A stretch of DNA of 64,000 nt from Sandaracinaceae bacterium (lineage in GTDB: Bacteria > Myxococcota_A > Polyangia > Polyangiales > Sandaracinaceae): positions 124,001-188,000 of the forward strand of contig JAVJQK010000128.1 in NCBI GenBank assembly GCA_040218145.1. Direction: 5' to 3'. The stretch's first letter is position 1, and the number at the start of each line of letters is the position of its first letter. Shown piece by piece: positions 53,425 to 63,147 of the stretch. The position numbers and the translations under genes were made by a program. Under the pieces are notes generated by a model. The model did no database searches, was not told where the DNA came from, and saw nothing but the letters and a program-made list of their open reading frames with translations.

Positions 53425-54705
53425 ATGGCCAGTGGCCACGTTCAGCTCGGCTCGTTCGACTGCCCGAGCGGGGTGCTCGTCCTGCTCGATCTGGGGCTGG
53501 CGCACCACTGGGAGCGGCGCGGGGTGCCGGAGCATCGGCGCGAGCGATTGCATGACCTGGCGATCGAAGGCGCGGACGCCGAGGAGGCGGGGCTGGCCTA
53601 CGACCGGAGCTACGACCCCCTGCGGCGCTACGACCTTCGGGATGCCGACAGGGCGATGCAGCACTTCGCCGACTTCGCCCAGGGCGAGGGCTTCGCCGCG
53701 CGCGCGCTCACCCTCCCCTCGCAGGTGCCGCACGCGGAGCGTGCGCGCCGCGCTCTGACGGCGCGTGAGCCCGGCATCGGCCGCTTCTCGTACGACCGAC
53801 TGTGGGCGGTGGGGGTCGGAGAGCTCCCCCGAGATCGAGCGCTGCCCGTGGTCGGGATCCCCATGCCTCCCGGCGAGTTCGCGGGGCGCTTCCGCTCGAT
53901 CGACGTCGTGATCGATCCCGAGGCGGCCGTCGTCCGGAGCGAGCGCGTGTTCGGCGTGATGGTGGACCACGGTCAGCTCGCGTGCGTCGACCTCGACGTG
54001 CTCGACGCGCTCCACGCGCGGCGGTCTCTCGACGGCAAAGCGGACTACCTCTTCTGGGGTCCCGACGCGTCCGCGCTCGCCGAGGAGTTCGAAGCGCCGC
54101 GCCTGAACGAGCGCGAGCACGGCTGGCTGGACCTACCGGACCCCGAGGTGGGGCGGTACGCGGCGCCCATCCAGGCGGCGGTTGACGAGCGCGGCCTTCG
54201 GGTCAGCGTCGATTACCGCCCTCACTGCCACGTCGAGCAGATCAACCAACAGGTGCGGAGCCAGAAGAGCCGCGCGGGCGAGATCCGGGTGGGAGACCAC
54301 CGTGTGTGCGGCTTCGACAACCGCTGGGGCGACGGGATCTTCGACGTGTACCGCGACACCGACGAGGCCGGTCGCCTCGTCCGGATCCGCATCGACGTCG
54401 GCGGTGAAGAGGTACAGCGTGTGATGCGGCGCGTCGCTCATCGACGCCAAGGCGCCCTGATCACGCGAGCCGTGCTCGAGGACGCGGAGCCGGCGCGCTT
54501 CGTCGACCGGTACGAGCCCAAGCGCCGGGATGACAGCGGCTGGGTGATCACCTCGGGCACCGAGCCGGAGGGCGACCCCGGCTTCCAGGTCATCGCGGTC
54601 ACGGAGCTCACCGCGCGCTACCCCGAGCTCGAGCCCCTGCTCGCCGAGCCCGTGGGCGCCCGCTTCCGGCTGGTGGGCGACCACGAGTACGAACGAGAAG
54701 CGTGA
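53425..54705 (+). CDS. Cytoplasmic protein of unknown function, DUF4241-like
   Basis: About 426 residues from ATG 53425 (ATG 53401 is also possible). No signal peptide. The N-terminal part starts SGHVQLGSFDCPSGVLVLLDLGLAHHW, which recalls DUF4241 proteins (gene product usually around 220 residues). The second half (VEQINQQVRSQKSRAGEIRVGDHRVCGFDNRWGDGIFDVYRD) repeats a similar theme, so two related domains may be fused. I would not assign a function. The frame continues upstream to overlap the divergent hydrolase gene, but that part is not natural. Confidence 0.6.
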   Translation: MASGHVQLGSFDCPSGVLVLLDLGLAHHWERRGVPEHRRERLHDLAIEGADAEEAGLAYDRSYDPLRRYDLRDADRAMQHFADFAQGEGFAARALTLPSQVPHAERARRALTAREPGIGRFSYDRLWAVGVGELPRDRALPVVGIPMPPGEFAGRFRSIDVVIDPEAAVVRSERVFGVMVDHGQLACVDLDVLDALHARRSLDGKADYLFWGPDASALAEEFEAPRLNEREHGWLDLPDPEVGRYAAPIQAAVDERGLRVSVDYRPHCHVEQINQQVRSQKSRAGEIRVGDHRVCGFDNRWGDGIFDVYRDTDEAGRLVRIRIDVGGEEVQRVMRRVAHRRQGALITRAVLEDAEPARFVDRYEPKRRDDSGWVITSGTEPEGDPGFQVIAVTELTARYPELEPLLAEPVGARFRLVGDHEYEREA

Positions 54706-54930
54706 GCATCCACCGACCATTGCTCGGGCCACTCGGAGGCTTCAGGGGGCCGCTGCGAATCAGGGCCCAGCTCTTTTCCGCGTTTCGGGAGCGCATGTGG
54801 ACGGCCGACAGAGGTAGCGGGGACTCGATGACGGGTCGCCCAACCTTCATGAATGGGTTGGTCGCGATCGTGGCCCGCCCGAGCGGCGCTCGATCGGAAT
54901 AGGGCGACGCGTTGGTCTGGTTTGCGCTCC
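54706..54930. other. Intergenic stretch
   Basis: No gene seen. It contains CCAACC and GGTTGG around a TTCATGAA palindrome (about 54840-54862), which may be an operator or weak hairpin. Confidence 0.3.
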
Positions 54931-55668
54931 ATGCGACCTCGGACGAGTGGCGTCTTCGCAGCGTTGCTGTGGCTCGGCTGCGCGCACTCGCCGCATCCGG
55001 AGGGCGCGGTGGCCGAGACTCTCCAGCGACGCCCTTCCAACCGCGAGGGGCGAGCCGACGTGGCGACACAGATCATCGCTTCCGATTGCGTGGCGGTCGA
55101 GATCACGGATTGCGCGACGGTCGCGCGCGCGCCTGTGCCTTCCGCGGCGGCGTCCGAGCTCGGCCTCGTGCTCGACGTGGACGGGAACGTGACCTGCGAC
55201 CCCGATGTCGTGGCCTGCGCGGTGCTCGGGCCGCCCGAGGGTATGGTCGTCGAGCGCCTCAGCGAAGCGTGCGGCTTTCACGGCATGGCCCTGCTGCGCA
55301 CTCCGACCGGGGTGTATGTCCGGTTCCCTCAGTCGGTCGGAGCGCAAGGGGGTCCGGGCTACTTCCTCGGGCGGATCGAGAACGCGGACCCGGCGACGTA
55401 CGAACCGCTGGGCGCAATGATGGGACGCGACGCAGACGCGGTGTTCGACTACGGGAGCCGCGTTCCCGACCTCGACCCAGTGACGTTCAGCGCGATCTCC
55501 CCAGAGCACGGATGTCGCGGCTGCGATGCCCACCGATGCGTCGTGGACTGCCCGGGACATCCGCTGAGCCGTCCTCGCTTCTGCTTCGTCCCTCGTCCCG
55601 AGTCCGAAGGGACGCCCGGGGACGATCCCACTCAGCCGTCAAACTTCGAAGGCGATCTCTCTCGATGA
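54931..55668 (+). CDS. Lipoprotein with repeat-derived C-terminus
   Basis: 245 residues from ATG 54931: MRPRTSGVFAALLWLGC, lipobox Cys17. The mature part contains DVDGNVTCDPDVVACAVLGPPEGM and a Cys-rich end (HGCRGCDAHRCVVDCPGH). The last residues GDDPTQPSNFEGDLSR come from a degenerate copy of the dispersed repeat at 55618-55650. So the original stop may have been lost. No family recognised. Confidence 0.6.
   Translation: MRPRTSGVFAALLWLGCAHSPHPEGAVAETLQRRPSNREGRADVATQIIASDCVAVEITDCATVARAPVPSAAASELGLVLDVDGNVTCDPDVVACAVLGPPEGMVVERLSEACGFHGMALLRTPTGVYVRFPQSVGAQGGPGYFLGRIENADPATYEPLGAMMGRDADAVFDYGSRVPDLDPVTFSAISPEHGCRGCDAHRCVVDCPGHPLSRPRFCFVPRPESEGTPGDDPTQPSNFEGDLSR
55618..55650 (+). repeat. 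Degenerate dispersed repeat inside a gene end
   Basis: GGGGACGATCC then CACTCAGCCGTCAAACTTCG matches the repeat in both ends with 4-5 changes in the middle. It is read in frame as GDDPTQPSNFE by the lipoprotein gene. Confidence 0.6.
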
Positions 55669-55841
55669 CGAGCCTGTACGTCGTCGCCCGCTGGCCCGAG
55701 TGTCACGAGCCCTCGAAACGTCCGCGTCGCTCGCCGGCTCCCGGACGGCCAGCTCCACATCCGGGGAGCTCGACGACTCGATCGCGATCGCGTTCATGAC
55801 GAAGCAGCATGCCCGGGCCCGCGCTGCGGTAGTCTGCGCGT

Positions 55842-56255
55842 GTGTCCCTCGCACGCAGCGGACTCGCGCTCCTGCTCGCCGCGAGCGTGACGGTCATGGT
55901 GAGCTCTTCGCGGGCCGACGTCTCCGAGACGCCCCCATCCATGCAAGGCGTGTTCAGGGCCCGAGGCGGCGACGCGAGAGCCTGCCTCTCGGTCGCACCA
56001 CACGTCGTCGTCTTCGAGTCGCGTGAGCCGGACGGCGAGGGCGGAGAGCGAGGGTGCTTCGCGCGGCTCGAGGTGCGGCGCGTAGCGCGCGGTCGGATCG
56101 AGCTTCGGGAGGGCGAACGCGCGGCCGTCCTGCAGGTGACCCCCTCCCAGCTCCGCTTCGGCGACTCGCGCCCGCTGTGTGCGCACGCCGGGGCCGAGCG
56201 CTTCGTCTTCTCCCGAGCGTCTCGGCAGCCGTCGGGCCCCTGCTTCGTGGACTGA
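55842..56255 (+). CDS. Small exported protein
   Basis: 137 residues from GTG 55842. Signal peptide MSLARSGLALLLAASVTVMVSSSRA. The mature part has four Cys (ACLSV, GCFAR, LCAHA, PCFVD) and strand-rich segments (VVFESREPDG, RRVARGRIELREGERAAVLQV). It has no lipobox. No family recognised. Confidence 0.55.
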   Translation: MSLARSGLALLLAASVTVMVSSSRADVSETPPSMQGVFRARGGDARACLSVAPHVVVFESREPDGEGGERGCFARLEVRRVARGRIELREGERAAVLQVTPSQLRFGDSRPLCAHAGAERFVFSRASRQPSGPCFVD

Positions 56256-56428
56256 CGGGCCTCCGCCGTCCAACTCGAGCTCGTCGCAGACCTCGACAGG
56301 CAACGTCGCAGCCGAAGCTCCGGCGTCCGAGCTCGTACTCGGGCCCGTGCAGTAGCCCTCGACGAGCGGCGATGAATCCGTGCGACCTGAGACCCGATCC
56401 CGGACTCATCTCAGGCGGAAGGTGTCCG

Positions 56429-57310
56429 ATGTACACTGGGGTACGCGTCATGATGCACGACCATGCAGCGCATGTGATCTTGCTGCTCTGGGCCCTCGTG
56501 CTCGGCGGTTGCTTCAGCCTTCATGAGGGGGGCGACGGCGGCGACTCGGGGGTCGAGCCCGGAGGGGATGGAGGCCACGGGCTGGACTCGGGAGCTGCGT
56601 CCGAGTGTCCGCGAGTCGGCGCGACCATACTCTGTGGGCGATACTGCGACACGCCGGCGTGTGGGGGCGGGCTCTGCAATTCGCTCTACGATACGTGCGT
56701 CGGAGACGACCACCGCGGCGGCAACCGATGCGGCGAGGGTGAAGACGGCTACTTCGAGCAGTTCTGCCTGGGCGGCAGCGTTTGCATCATGAACGACCGT
56801 GGCCAGCAGTGCGTAGACCCCGAGTTCTGCCGCTGGATCCGCGACCGCGACGAGCCCGAGTACACCTCCGCGGTTTGCCGCTACTCGGATGGGACGACCT
56901 TCGTGGATGGGCCGCTGGAGGGCGACTGCGGAGACGGTGCCGACCCCGACCTGCCCTTCTGTGGGGGCGCGTGCGGGGACACGTGTCCCGCGGTCAGCTC
57001 GAGCGTGTCGGTGTGGGGGCCCGGGTGCTTCGGGTTGAGCGAGCACCGCGCGTTCGGGGTCTGCTCGCCCAACCCCCACCCGCCCTGCGAAGAGCGCAAC
57101 GCAGACCGGCTCCTGCTGGAGTGCGCGCTCGATCTGCGCCTCCTGTCCGGCGTCTGGATGCCCGCCTGCGCGTGCATGCGCCTCACGCGGGAGCCCGGCG
57201 GCGCGCTGCCCGACCGAGGGGAGCCAGTCGCGCTGCAGAGCTGCCTCGCCTACCGCGAGATCTATCCCGACCAGGTGAGCTGCCTCGATGGCGAGTGGAA
57301 CGAGCTCTGA
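56429..57310 (+). CDS. Cys-rich lipoprotein
   Basis: 293 residues from ATG 56429, preceded by GGAAGG (6-base spacing); ATG 56450 is also in frame. LLWALVLGGC is the lipobox. A Gly/Asp linker (GGDGGDSGVEPGGDGGHG) follows. The mature part has about 20 Cys (CGRYCDTPACGGGLCNSLYDTC, CGGACGDTCPAV, CGDGADPDLPFC), and an acidic Asp-rich loop. Similar in kind to the product at 48624, but not clearly homologous. A hairpin and the dispersed repeat follow. Confidence 0.7.
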   Translation: MYTGVRVMMHDHAAHVILLLWALVLGGCFSLHEGGDGGDSGVEPGGDGGHGLDSGAASECPRVGATILCGRYCDTPACGGGLCNSLYDTCVGDDHRGGNRCGEGEDGYFEQFCLGGSVCIMNDRGQQCVDPEFCRWIRDRDEPEYTSAVCRYSDGTTFVDGPLEGDCGDGADPDLPFCGGACGDTCPAVSSSVSVWGPGCFGLSEHRAFGVCSPNPHPPCEERNADRLLLECALDLRLLSGVWMPACACMRLTREPGGALPDRGEPVALQSCLAYREIYPDQVSCLDGEWNEL

Positions 57311-57315
57311 GCCCT

Positions 57316-57334
57316 CTCGATGACACGCATCGAG
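57316..57334. terminator. Hairpin after the lipoprotein gene
   Basis: CTCGATG (57316-57322), ACACG loop, CATCGAG (57328-57334), 6 bases after the stop codon. A 7-base perfect stem between convergent genes. Confidence 0.5.
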
Positions 57335-57343
57335 GTGGGCCAC

Positions 57344-57378
57344 CGAGTTTGACGAATGAACAGGATCGTCCCCGATCC
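57344..57378 (-). repeat. Dispersed repeat copy
   Basis: CGAGTTTGACGAATGAACAGG then GATCGTCCCCGATCC, one base different from the 1296 sequence in the core (C for T). Arms GACGA and TCGTC are 10 bases apart. It is between two convergent genes (ends 57310 and 57390). Confidence 0.85.
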
Positions 57379-57389
57379 ATCCGTCCGGG

Positions 57390-58841
57390 TCAGTTCCAGG
57401 GGTTGAGCACGTCGCCTTGCGCGGGGCCTCGTCGCGGGAGGTCGTAGGTGTAGTCGACGTCGAGCTCGCTGCGGCGGAAGCGGGAGAAGCGGGCGCGGCG
57501 GACGGCGCGGAGGACGCAGGCGCGCTCGGGTGCGGGCGCGGTGCCGCTGCCGTTGACGCGGGTGACGCGGCCGCTCGAGCCGTCGACGGTGGCGAGCACG
57601 CGCACGTTGCCGCCCTGGCGGCCGCACTGCTCGACCTGAGGGCGCAGGCCGCTCATCACGCGCACGATCTCGGTGCGCGGCGGCAGGTCGGGGATCGGGC
57701 CGCTGGGCGAAGGGCTGGGAGACGGGCTGGGCGAGACCACGTGGGTCGGGGTCGCCTCGCTCGGAGTGGGGGCGACGGCCACGCCGCCCGGCGCGCAGAC
57801 GAGGTGCACGTCGAAGCGCTCGAAGCTGCCCTGATCGGCGCCCGCGTCGTCGTGCACGATCATCGTCCAGCGGCCCCGCGTGCTGCGGCCGCGCAGGGAG
57901 GAGAGCTGGCGGTCGTCGAGGTCCCAGGTGCGGCGGAGGTTGCGGCGGCCGCCGCCCTGATGACGCTGGAGCACGAGGTCCTCGGACCACGGGGTGCGCA
58001 GGACGATCCGCAGGTCGCCGACGAAGGTGTGGCGGATGTCGACGCCGAGCTCGGCCTCGGTGATCGCGCAGGCCTCGGCCACCTCCACCGCCAGCGCCGC
58101 GCTCTGGTAGTCGCGGATGGGCTGCGACTCCTCCGCGCTGACGTCCACGACGGTGGGGCCGATCGGGGTGAGCTGGCCGTGCAGGACGAGGGCGCCCTCG
58201 GTGACGGTGCCCGTGACGCGGACCTCTTCGTGCTCGGGCAGCGACAGCGTCCAGGTGCGCTCCTGGCCGGCCTCGCTCGGGGGGACGCTGAGCACGAACA
58301 TGGCGGGCGTGGTGCCGACGACCTGGCCACCCGGATCCGCGACCTGGGCGCCGGGCGGGTCGCTCGTGATGGTGACGCTGACGTCGCGGGCGTCGCCCTG
58401 CGCGACGGCGGGGGCGGCGTCGGCGCCGTCGGTGAACAGCTCGAGCTCGTAGGCCAGCGCGGCCGGCTCGCGGAGGGCGGCGACGTAGATCGCGTACTCG
58501 CCCGCGCCCTCGTAGGCGAGGCTCGGCGCGTGCCCGGAGCCCTCGTCGCTGTCGCAGCGGACCTCGTCGCCGCGGGCCACGGCGAGCGCGAGCGGGCCGT
58601 CGCTCGAGCGGACGCGGACGGTGAAGGGCGTCTCGCCCGTGACCTCGACGAGGTGACCCGGGGTCTCGACGTCGAGGTAGCCGGGGCAGCCGGGCGCGAG
58701 CTCGAGCGCGGCGGCCTGGCCGAAGGTGGTCCCGGTCAGGGCGACGCGCGGCGCCGCCTCGGACAGCGCGGCCTCGCCGTAGCGGGGCTCGGGGCCGCCG
58801 CACGCCAGCAGCAGGATCGCAAAGAACGCGCACCGCCTCAC
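57390..58841 (-). CDS. P-domain lipoprotein with AgmX-like C-terminus
   Basis: 483 residues from GTG 58841, which overlaps the previous stop by 4 bases. Lipobox ILLLAC. Order: an N-terminal strand-rich part (about 25-140), a PEGA-like piece (ITSDPPGAQVADPGGQVVGTTP), then a proprotein-convertase P-domain (about 245-340: DIRHTFVGDLRIVLRTPWSE, GRWTMIVHDDAG), a Pro/Ser linker and a C-terminal AgmX/TonB-like domain (QVEQCGRQGGNVRVLATVDGSSGRVTRV, CVLRAVRRARF). P-domains are usually attached to secreted proteases; here it is without protease. It is the last gene of the VWA operon. Confidence 0.82.
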   Translation of the reverse strand: MRRCAFFAILLLACGGPEPRYGEAALSEAAPRVALTGTTFGQAAALELAPGCPGYLDVETPGHLVEVTGETPFTVRVRSSDGPLALAVARGDEVRCDSDEGSGHAPSLAYEGAGEYAIYVAALREPAALAYELELFTDGADAAPAVAQGDARDVSVTITSDPPGAQVADPGGQVVGTTPAMFVLSVPPSEAGQERTWTLSLPEHEEVRVTGTVTEGALVLHGQLTPIGPTVVDVSAEESQPIRDYQSAALAVEVAEACAITEAELGVDIRHTFVGDLRIVLRTPWSEDLVLQRHQGGGRRNLRRTWDLDDRQLSSLRGRSTRGRWTMIVHDDAGADQGSFERFDVHLVCAPGGVAVAPTPSEATPTHVVSPSPSPSPSPSGPIPDLPPRTEIVRVMSGLRPQVEQCGRQGGNVRVLATVDGSSGRVTRVNGSGTAPAPERACVLRAVRRARFSRFRRSELDVDYTYDLPRRGPAQGDVLNPWN

Positions 58842-61375
58842 GCCGCCTCCTTCCTGGGCTCTTCCGAGTGCATGGACTTTCGCTCGCGCCCCCAGCGGCG
58901 GCGCTTGCGCTCGGGCCGCACCACCGTCGCTCCGACCGAGTGGTCGGGCAAGCGCAGGAGCAAGAGCCCCAGCAGATACATCAACAGCGCCGCTGCGAGG
59001 AGCGGGGTGCGGAGCGAGCGCATGACCGACTCTTCGTCGACCGCGCCGACGATGCCCCCGAGCTCGTCGAGGACCTCACCGCCGCCCGCCGCGGCCAGGC
59101 GCTCGAGCTCCGCGCGGTGGGTGCCGAAGAGCGACAGCTCCGGGTCGTAGGGGCGGTCGTGGCCCACCGCGACGGTCGGTCGCTCGTCGCCCGGCATGCG
59201 CGCGTCGAGCAGGAAGCCGCCGTCGGCGAGGATCTCGGACTGCCAGACGCCGGGGCCGCGCTCGAACAGCTCGAGCGGCTCGCCCTCGCCGGGGGCGCGG
59301 AAGATGCGGACGAGCGGCGCGGGGTCGCTCTCGAGGGTCGGCGCGAGCACGGTCGCCACCTGCACGCCGTCGAGGAGCGGGTGCGGCGCGAGCCGAATCT
59401 GCGGCGGGTCGACGGGGCGGGTGCGCAGCATGCCCTCCGCCATCGCGACCCAGAACGCGCGGTAGCCGTCCCAGCCGCGCCAGCCGTCCGCCCAGGCGCC
59501 GCTCGTGGCGCTGGTCCAGGTGGCGACCTGGCCGAGGCCGCGGTGCCAGTGGGCGAGCACGGGGCGACGGTCGGGGGTGGAGAGCACCATGGTGGCGCCC
59601 CGCTCGAGGCCCGCGAGCGCGTGGCCACCGAGCTGCGGCGCGGATTCGAGGTCGACGTCCTCGAGCATCGCGAGGTGCGTGACGACGCGGGGCTCGAAGC
59701 TGCTGCGGCGGTGCGCGGGCGGCTGGCGGTATTGCGCCTCGCGCACGAAGAGGCTGGGCAAGGAGCCCGCGCTGTTGGTCACGTGGTAGCGGCCGCGGCC
59801 GATCTGCGCGATCTGCGCCATCAGGTCGTTGCGCGGGCCGATGGTGATGGCCGAGATGCTCACCCCGCGGCCCGCGAGCACGGTGGCGGCGGCGAGCGCG
59901 GGCTGGGGCGAGCTGACTCCGTCGGACAGCAAGATGACGTGATGAATGTAGCGCGGGTCGTTGCTCATCACCGCGTTGGCCGCGCCGAGCGCCGCCGCGA
60001 TGTTCGTGCCGCCCGAGGCGTGGATGCCGCCGATGAACTGGATGAGGTCGTCGCGCTGGTCCATGCCGACGGGGGCCATCACCCGGTCCGCGCCGCCGCT
60101 GAAGGCGACCACGCCCGCGCGCGCGTCCTGGCGCAGCGCGCGCACCGCGGCGATGGCGGCGTTGCGAGCCTGCATCATCTTGATGCCGCTCATCGAGGAG
60201 GAGCGGTCGATGACCAGCACCAGCTCCAGCGGCCGCGGCTCCGGGATGGCGGGCGGGATGGTGATCGGCTCCATCTCGCGGAAGATGCGCGGGGTGCGGC
60301 GCACGGGGTTGGTGCCCGTCGCGCTGATGAGGCCGCCGCCCTCGTCCTCCACCCAGTCGCGCAGGACCTGCTGCTGCACCTCGGTCAGGTCGCCCGGATC
60401 GGCCTCGTCGACGATGACGAGGTTCACGTCCTGCAGCTCCGAGAGCGCGAGCGGGGCGGCGGTGATCGGCGTCGCCTCGACGCGCATGCCGCCTTCGTCG
60501 AAGACCTGCGACAGGAGCGGCGGGCCGTTCTCGGGGTCGTAGAGGATGCGGACGCGCGGCTTGGGAGAGATGCGCACGAGGCTGCGCCAGACGTCGTTCT
60601 GGGGGACGACGTCGCCCGCGGCGCTGAGGGCCACGGTCAGCTCGTGCACGCCCTCGTCCTCGGGGAACTCGACGCCGATGGAGGCGCTCGAGTCACCGCG
60701 CCGCGCGACGGCGTCGGTGCGGCCGACCTCCTCGCCGTCGAGGGCCATCGTCAGGCTGACGTTCGCGTCCCGGGCCGCGTGCAGCTCCACGCCGACGTCG
60801 ATGCGGTCGCCCGCCCGGATCATGCGCGGCACGGAGAGCCCGGTGACGCTGACGAGATCCATCGGCGGCTCGTCGCCCATGGGCACGACCGAGACCTCGA
60901 CCCCGGCCCGGTGCGCGGCCGCGATCGCCGCGCCCAGGTCGGCGCCGCGGTCGCGCCCGTCGGTGGCCACGATCATGCGGCGCACGCGGTCGCGGGGCAG
61001 GAGCGCCACGCCGACCGAGACGTCGGTGCCGGGGCGGACCGCGGTGGGAGACGTGGCGTCCACCCACGCGACGTCGTCGTTCTCGGCGCGCAGCTCCGCG
61101 AGCTGCTGCTGGACGCGCTCGCGATCGGGCACGGTGACGCTGGGCGTGCCGTCGATCACGGTGGCCACCGCGAGCTCGTCGGTGGGCAGCCCGAGGCGCA
61201 GATCCGCCATCGCGAGCACGAGCAGCGCGGCCGTCAGGACGCGGGTGGCGATGACCGCGGCGCGGCGCTTGGGCCCGATGGGGAAGCGGCTCCGCAGCGC
61301 GAGCAGCACGAGGAGCGGCGCGGCGATCAGGCCCCACAGCGCGAGCGGCCAGCCCACCGTCAGGTCGAGGCCCAT
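58838..61375 (-). CDS. Membrane VWA-domain protein of the Bat type
   Basis: 845 residues from ATG 61375. Two N-terminal membrane helices and a last one near the C-terminus (about 805). In the middle, LELVLVIDRSSSMSG opens a von Willebrand A domain with the MIDAS residues Asp-x-Ser-x-Ser, Thr in SGGTNIAAAL and Asp in LLSDGVSS, all intact, so a metal ion is expected. Before it lies a glutamine-amidotransferase-like part (DVNLVIVDEADPGDL). After it, a domain as in 'GATase-like BatA' proteins. It overlaps both neighbours by 4 bases or less. Likely a periplasm-facing partner of a MoxR ATPase system for envelope stress. Confidence 0.85.
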   Translation of the reverse strand: MGLDLTVGWPLALWGLIAAPLLVLLALRSRFPIGPKRRAAVIATRVLTAALLVLAMADLRLGLPTDELAVATVIDGTPSVTVPDRERVQQQLAELRAENDDVAWVDATSPTAVRPGTDVSVGVALLPRDRVRRMIVATDGRDRGADLGAAIAAAHRAGVEVSVVPMGDEPPMDLVSVTGLSVPRMIRAGDRIDVGVELHAARDANVSLTMALDGEEVGRTDAVARRGDSSASIGVEFPEDEGVHELTVALSAAGDVVPQNDVWRSLVRISPKPRVRILYDPENGPPLLSQVFDEGGMRVEATPITAAPLALSELQDVNLVIVDEADPGDLTEVQQQVLRDWVEDEGGGLISATGTNPVRRTPRIFREMEPITIPPAIPEPRPLELVLVIDRSSSMSGIKMMQARNAAIAAVRALRQDARAGVVAFSGGADRVMAPVGMDQRDDLIQFIGGIHASGGTNIAAALGAANAVMSNDPRYIHHVILLSDGVSSPQPALAAATVLAGRGVSISAITIGPRNDLMAQIAQIGRGRYHVTNSAGSLPSLFVREAQYRQPPAHRRSSFEPRVVTHLAMLEDVDLESAPQLGGHALAGLERGATMVLSTPDRRPVLAHWHRGLGQVATWTSATSGAWADGWRGWDGYRAFWVAMAEGMLRTRPVDPPQIRLAPHPLLDGVQVATVLAPTLESDPAPLVRIFRAPGEGEPLELFERGPGVWQSEILADGGFLLDARMPGDERPTVAVGHDRPYDPELSLFGTHRAELERLAAAGGGEVLDELGGIVGAVDEESVMRSLRTPLLAAALLMYLLGLLLLRLPDHSVGATVVRPERKRRRWGRERKSMHSEEPRKEAA

Positions 61376-63147
61376 CACTCGAGCCTCCCGCGGTGGAGCA
61401 GCGTCCACTCGAGCACCATCAGGCCGAGGAGCGCGAGCGCGACGAGCACGGCCAGGGGCGGCAGCGGGTCGACGTTGCGGAAGCGGCCGCCGCTGGTGCC
61501 GACTGACAGCTCGCGCGCGTGCACGGCGCCGCTGAAGGCGATGGCGCGCTCACCCTGGTGGTAGATGCCTTGACGACGGATGGCCGCGAGCTCGGTCGCG
61601 CTGACGGGCTCGCCGTCAGGGCCGAGCACGGTCTCGTCCGCGTAGAGGGGCTCGCCGAGCCGGCGCGGCAGCGGGATCTCGTCGCGCGCGCTCGCCGCCC
61701 AGTGCAAGCTGTCGTGCACCATCAGGGGAAACGCCTCGCGCTCGACGAGATCGGTCGCGCCGAGGTCGAGGCCGTAGGCGACGAGGCGGCGCCCGCGGGC
61801 CTCACGCGCGACGGCCAGCGCGTCGGCGCCGGAGCGGATGAGGACCTGGTCGCCGGGGTCGGTGGCGAAGCCCAGCGAGCGGCCCACGCGCACGCCGTCG
61901 AGGCGCACGCCGTGGAGCGCGGGGTGGCTGGCGAGGAACGCGGTCACGCGCGGCGCCTCGGCCTCGCCCGACGCGGCGAGCTGCCCGCTCGTGGGCGCGA
62001 AGAGCACGACCGAGCTGTGCTCCACGCCCTCGGGCAGCGGGGTGCGGTCGAGCACGAGCACGTCGTAGGCGGAGAGGTCCGTGGCGCCGAACGCGTCGGG
62101 GGTGATCTGCGAGACCTGCGCGTTGGGGTGCACGGCGAGCGCGGCCTCGAGGAAGAGGCTGCCCGGCGAGACGAAGAGCACGCGGAGCGGCGAGAGCGGC
62201 GCGACCACCGCGAAGGCCTGGTCGTCGACGGCGAGCGCGTCCTCGCTCGCGGTGATCTCGATCTCCTCGAGGCGCGCGGTCAGCTCGGCGCGCTCGGCGC
62301 TGAAGCCCTGGGCGAGGAGCCGCGCGCCCTCTCCGGCCGCGAGCGTCACGCGGCGATCGAGGAGCGGCACGTCGCCGTCGAGGATGCGCAGGCGCGCGCT
62401 CGCCTCCCGCGACGCGAACGACTGGAGCTGGACCTCGGCCACGAACTCGCCCGCCGCGAGGGGATCGCGCCGCGCGGTGAAGTCGGCGATCGCGATCGTG
62501 TCCGACGGCACGCCGACGGGCACGAGCACGCGGGTGCTCTCGGTGTCCATCTCCACGTCGCGGTCGGCGACGAGCAGGATCTGCCCCGCGTCTCCGCTCG
62601 CCGCGACGATCCGGTCGGCGAGCAGCAGCGCGCCCTCGAGATCCGCCGGGCCGTCGTCGAGCTCGAAGCCCTCGAGCGCGCGCTCGAGGTCGGCGTTGTC
62701 CTCCGTCAGCGCGAGCAGGGTCTCGGGGCGCATGCCCGCGCGCACCACCGCCACGCGCCCGCCCGCGGTCGAGCGGTCGACCCACTGCCGCACCTCGCGC
62801 ACCGCGCGGTCCACGCGCCGCTCGCCCGCGTCTTCGGCCCCCATGGAGCGGCCGGCCGCGAGCACGATCACGGTGGTGCCGCGCACGCCCTTGCCGAAGC
62901 GCGGGTCGCCCAGCTCGGCCACGAACAGGAGCGCGACGAGCAGGCTCACCAGGAACGCGATCCACGGGATCTTCGAGGCGCGGAGGAAGCGCGGCCGGCT
63001 CGACTGCGCGGCCCGCATCCAGAACGTCACGTTGCTCACGAGCTGCGGCTTGGGCGTGCGGCGCAGGAGATACAGCGCGAGCACGGTCAGCGCGGTGAGG
63101 CCCGCGAGCCCCCCGAGCAGCCCCCAGCTCAGCCCCGCGAAGGTCAT
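61375..63147 (-). CDS. BatA-like membrane protein
   Basis: 590 residues from ATG 63147. FAGLSWGLLGGLAGLTALTVLALYLLRRTPKPQLVSNVTFW is the 'aerotolerance regulator N-terminal' domain (PF07584); a second helix at about 48-68 and a C-terminal helix (PPLAVLVALALLGLMVLEW) complete the topology. The VWA-like domain has lost the MIDAS motif (VIVLAAGRSMGAED), so it does not bind metal in the usual way. It overlaps its upstream partner by 4 bases (ATGA). Confidence 0.85.
   Translation of the reverse strand: MTFAGLSWGLLGGLAGLTALTVLALYLLRRTPKPQLVSNVTFWMRAAQSSRPRFLRASKIPWIAFLVSLLVALLFVAELGDPRFGKGVRGTTVIVLAAGRSMGAEDAGERRVDRAVREVRQWVDRSTAGGRVAVVRAGMRPETLLALTEDNADLERALEGFELDDGPADLEGALLLADRIVAASGDAGQILLVADRDVEMDTESTRVLVPVGVPSDTIAIADFTARRDPLAAGEFVAEVQLQSFASREASARLRILDGDVPLLDRRVTLAAGEGARLLAQGFSAERAELTARLEEIEITASEDALAVDDQAFAVVAPLSPLRVLFVSPGSLFLEAALAVHPNAQVSQITPDAFGATDLSAYDVLVLDRTPLPEGVEHSSVVLFAPTSGQLAASGEAEAPRVTAFLASHPALHGVRLDGVRVGRSLGFATDPGDQVLIRSGADALAVAREARGRRLVAYGLDLGATDLVEREAFPLMVHDSLHWAASARDEIPLPRRLGEPLYADETVLGPDGEPVSATELAAIRRQGIYHQGERAIAFSGAVHARELSVGTSGGRFRNVDPLPPLAVLVALALLGLMVLEWTLLHRGRLE

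Noticed and set aside
58868-61564. 898-codon frame on the plus strand opposite the VWA gene
   Set aside because: Same cause; the opposite strand has clear VWA motifs.
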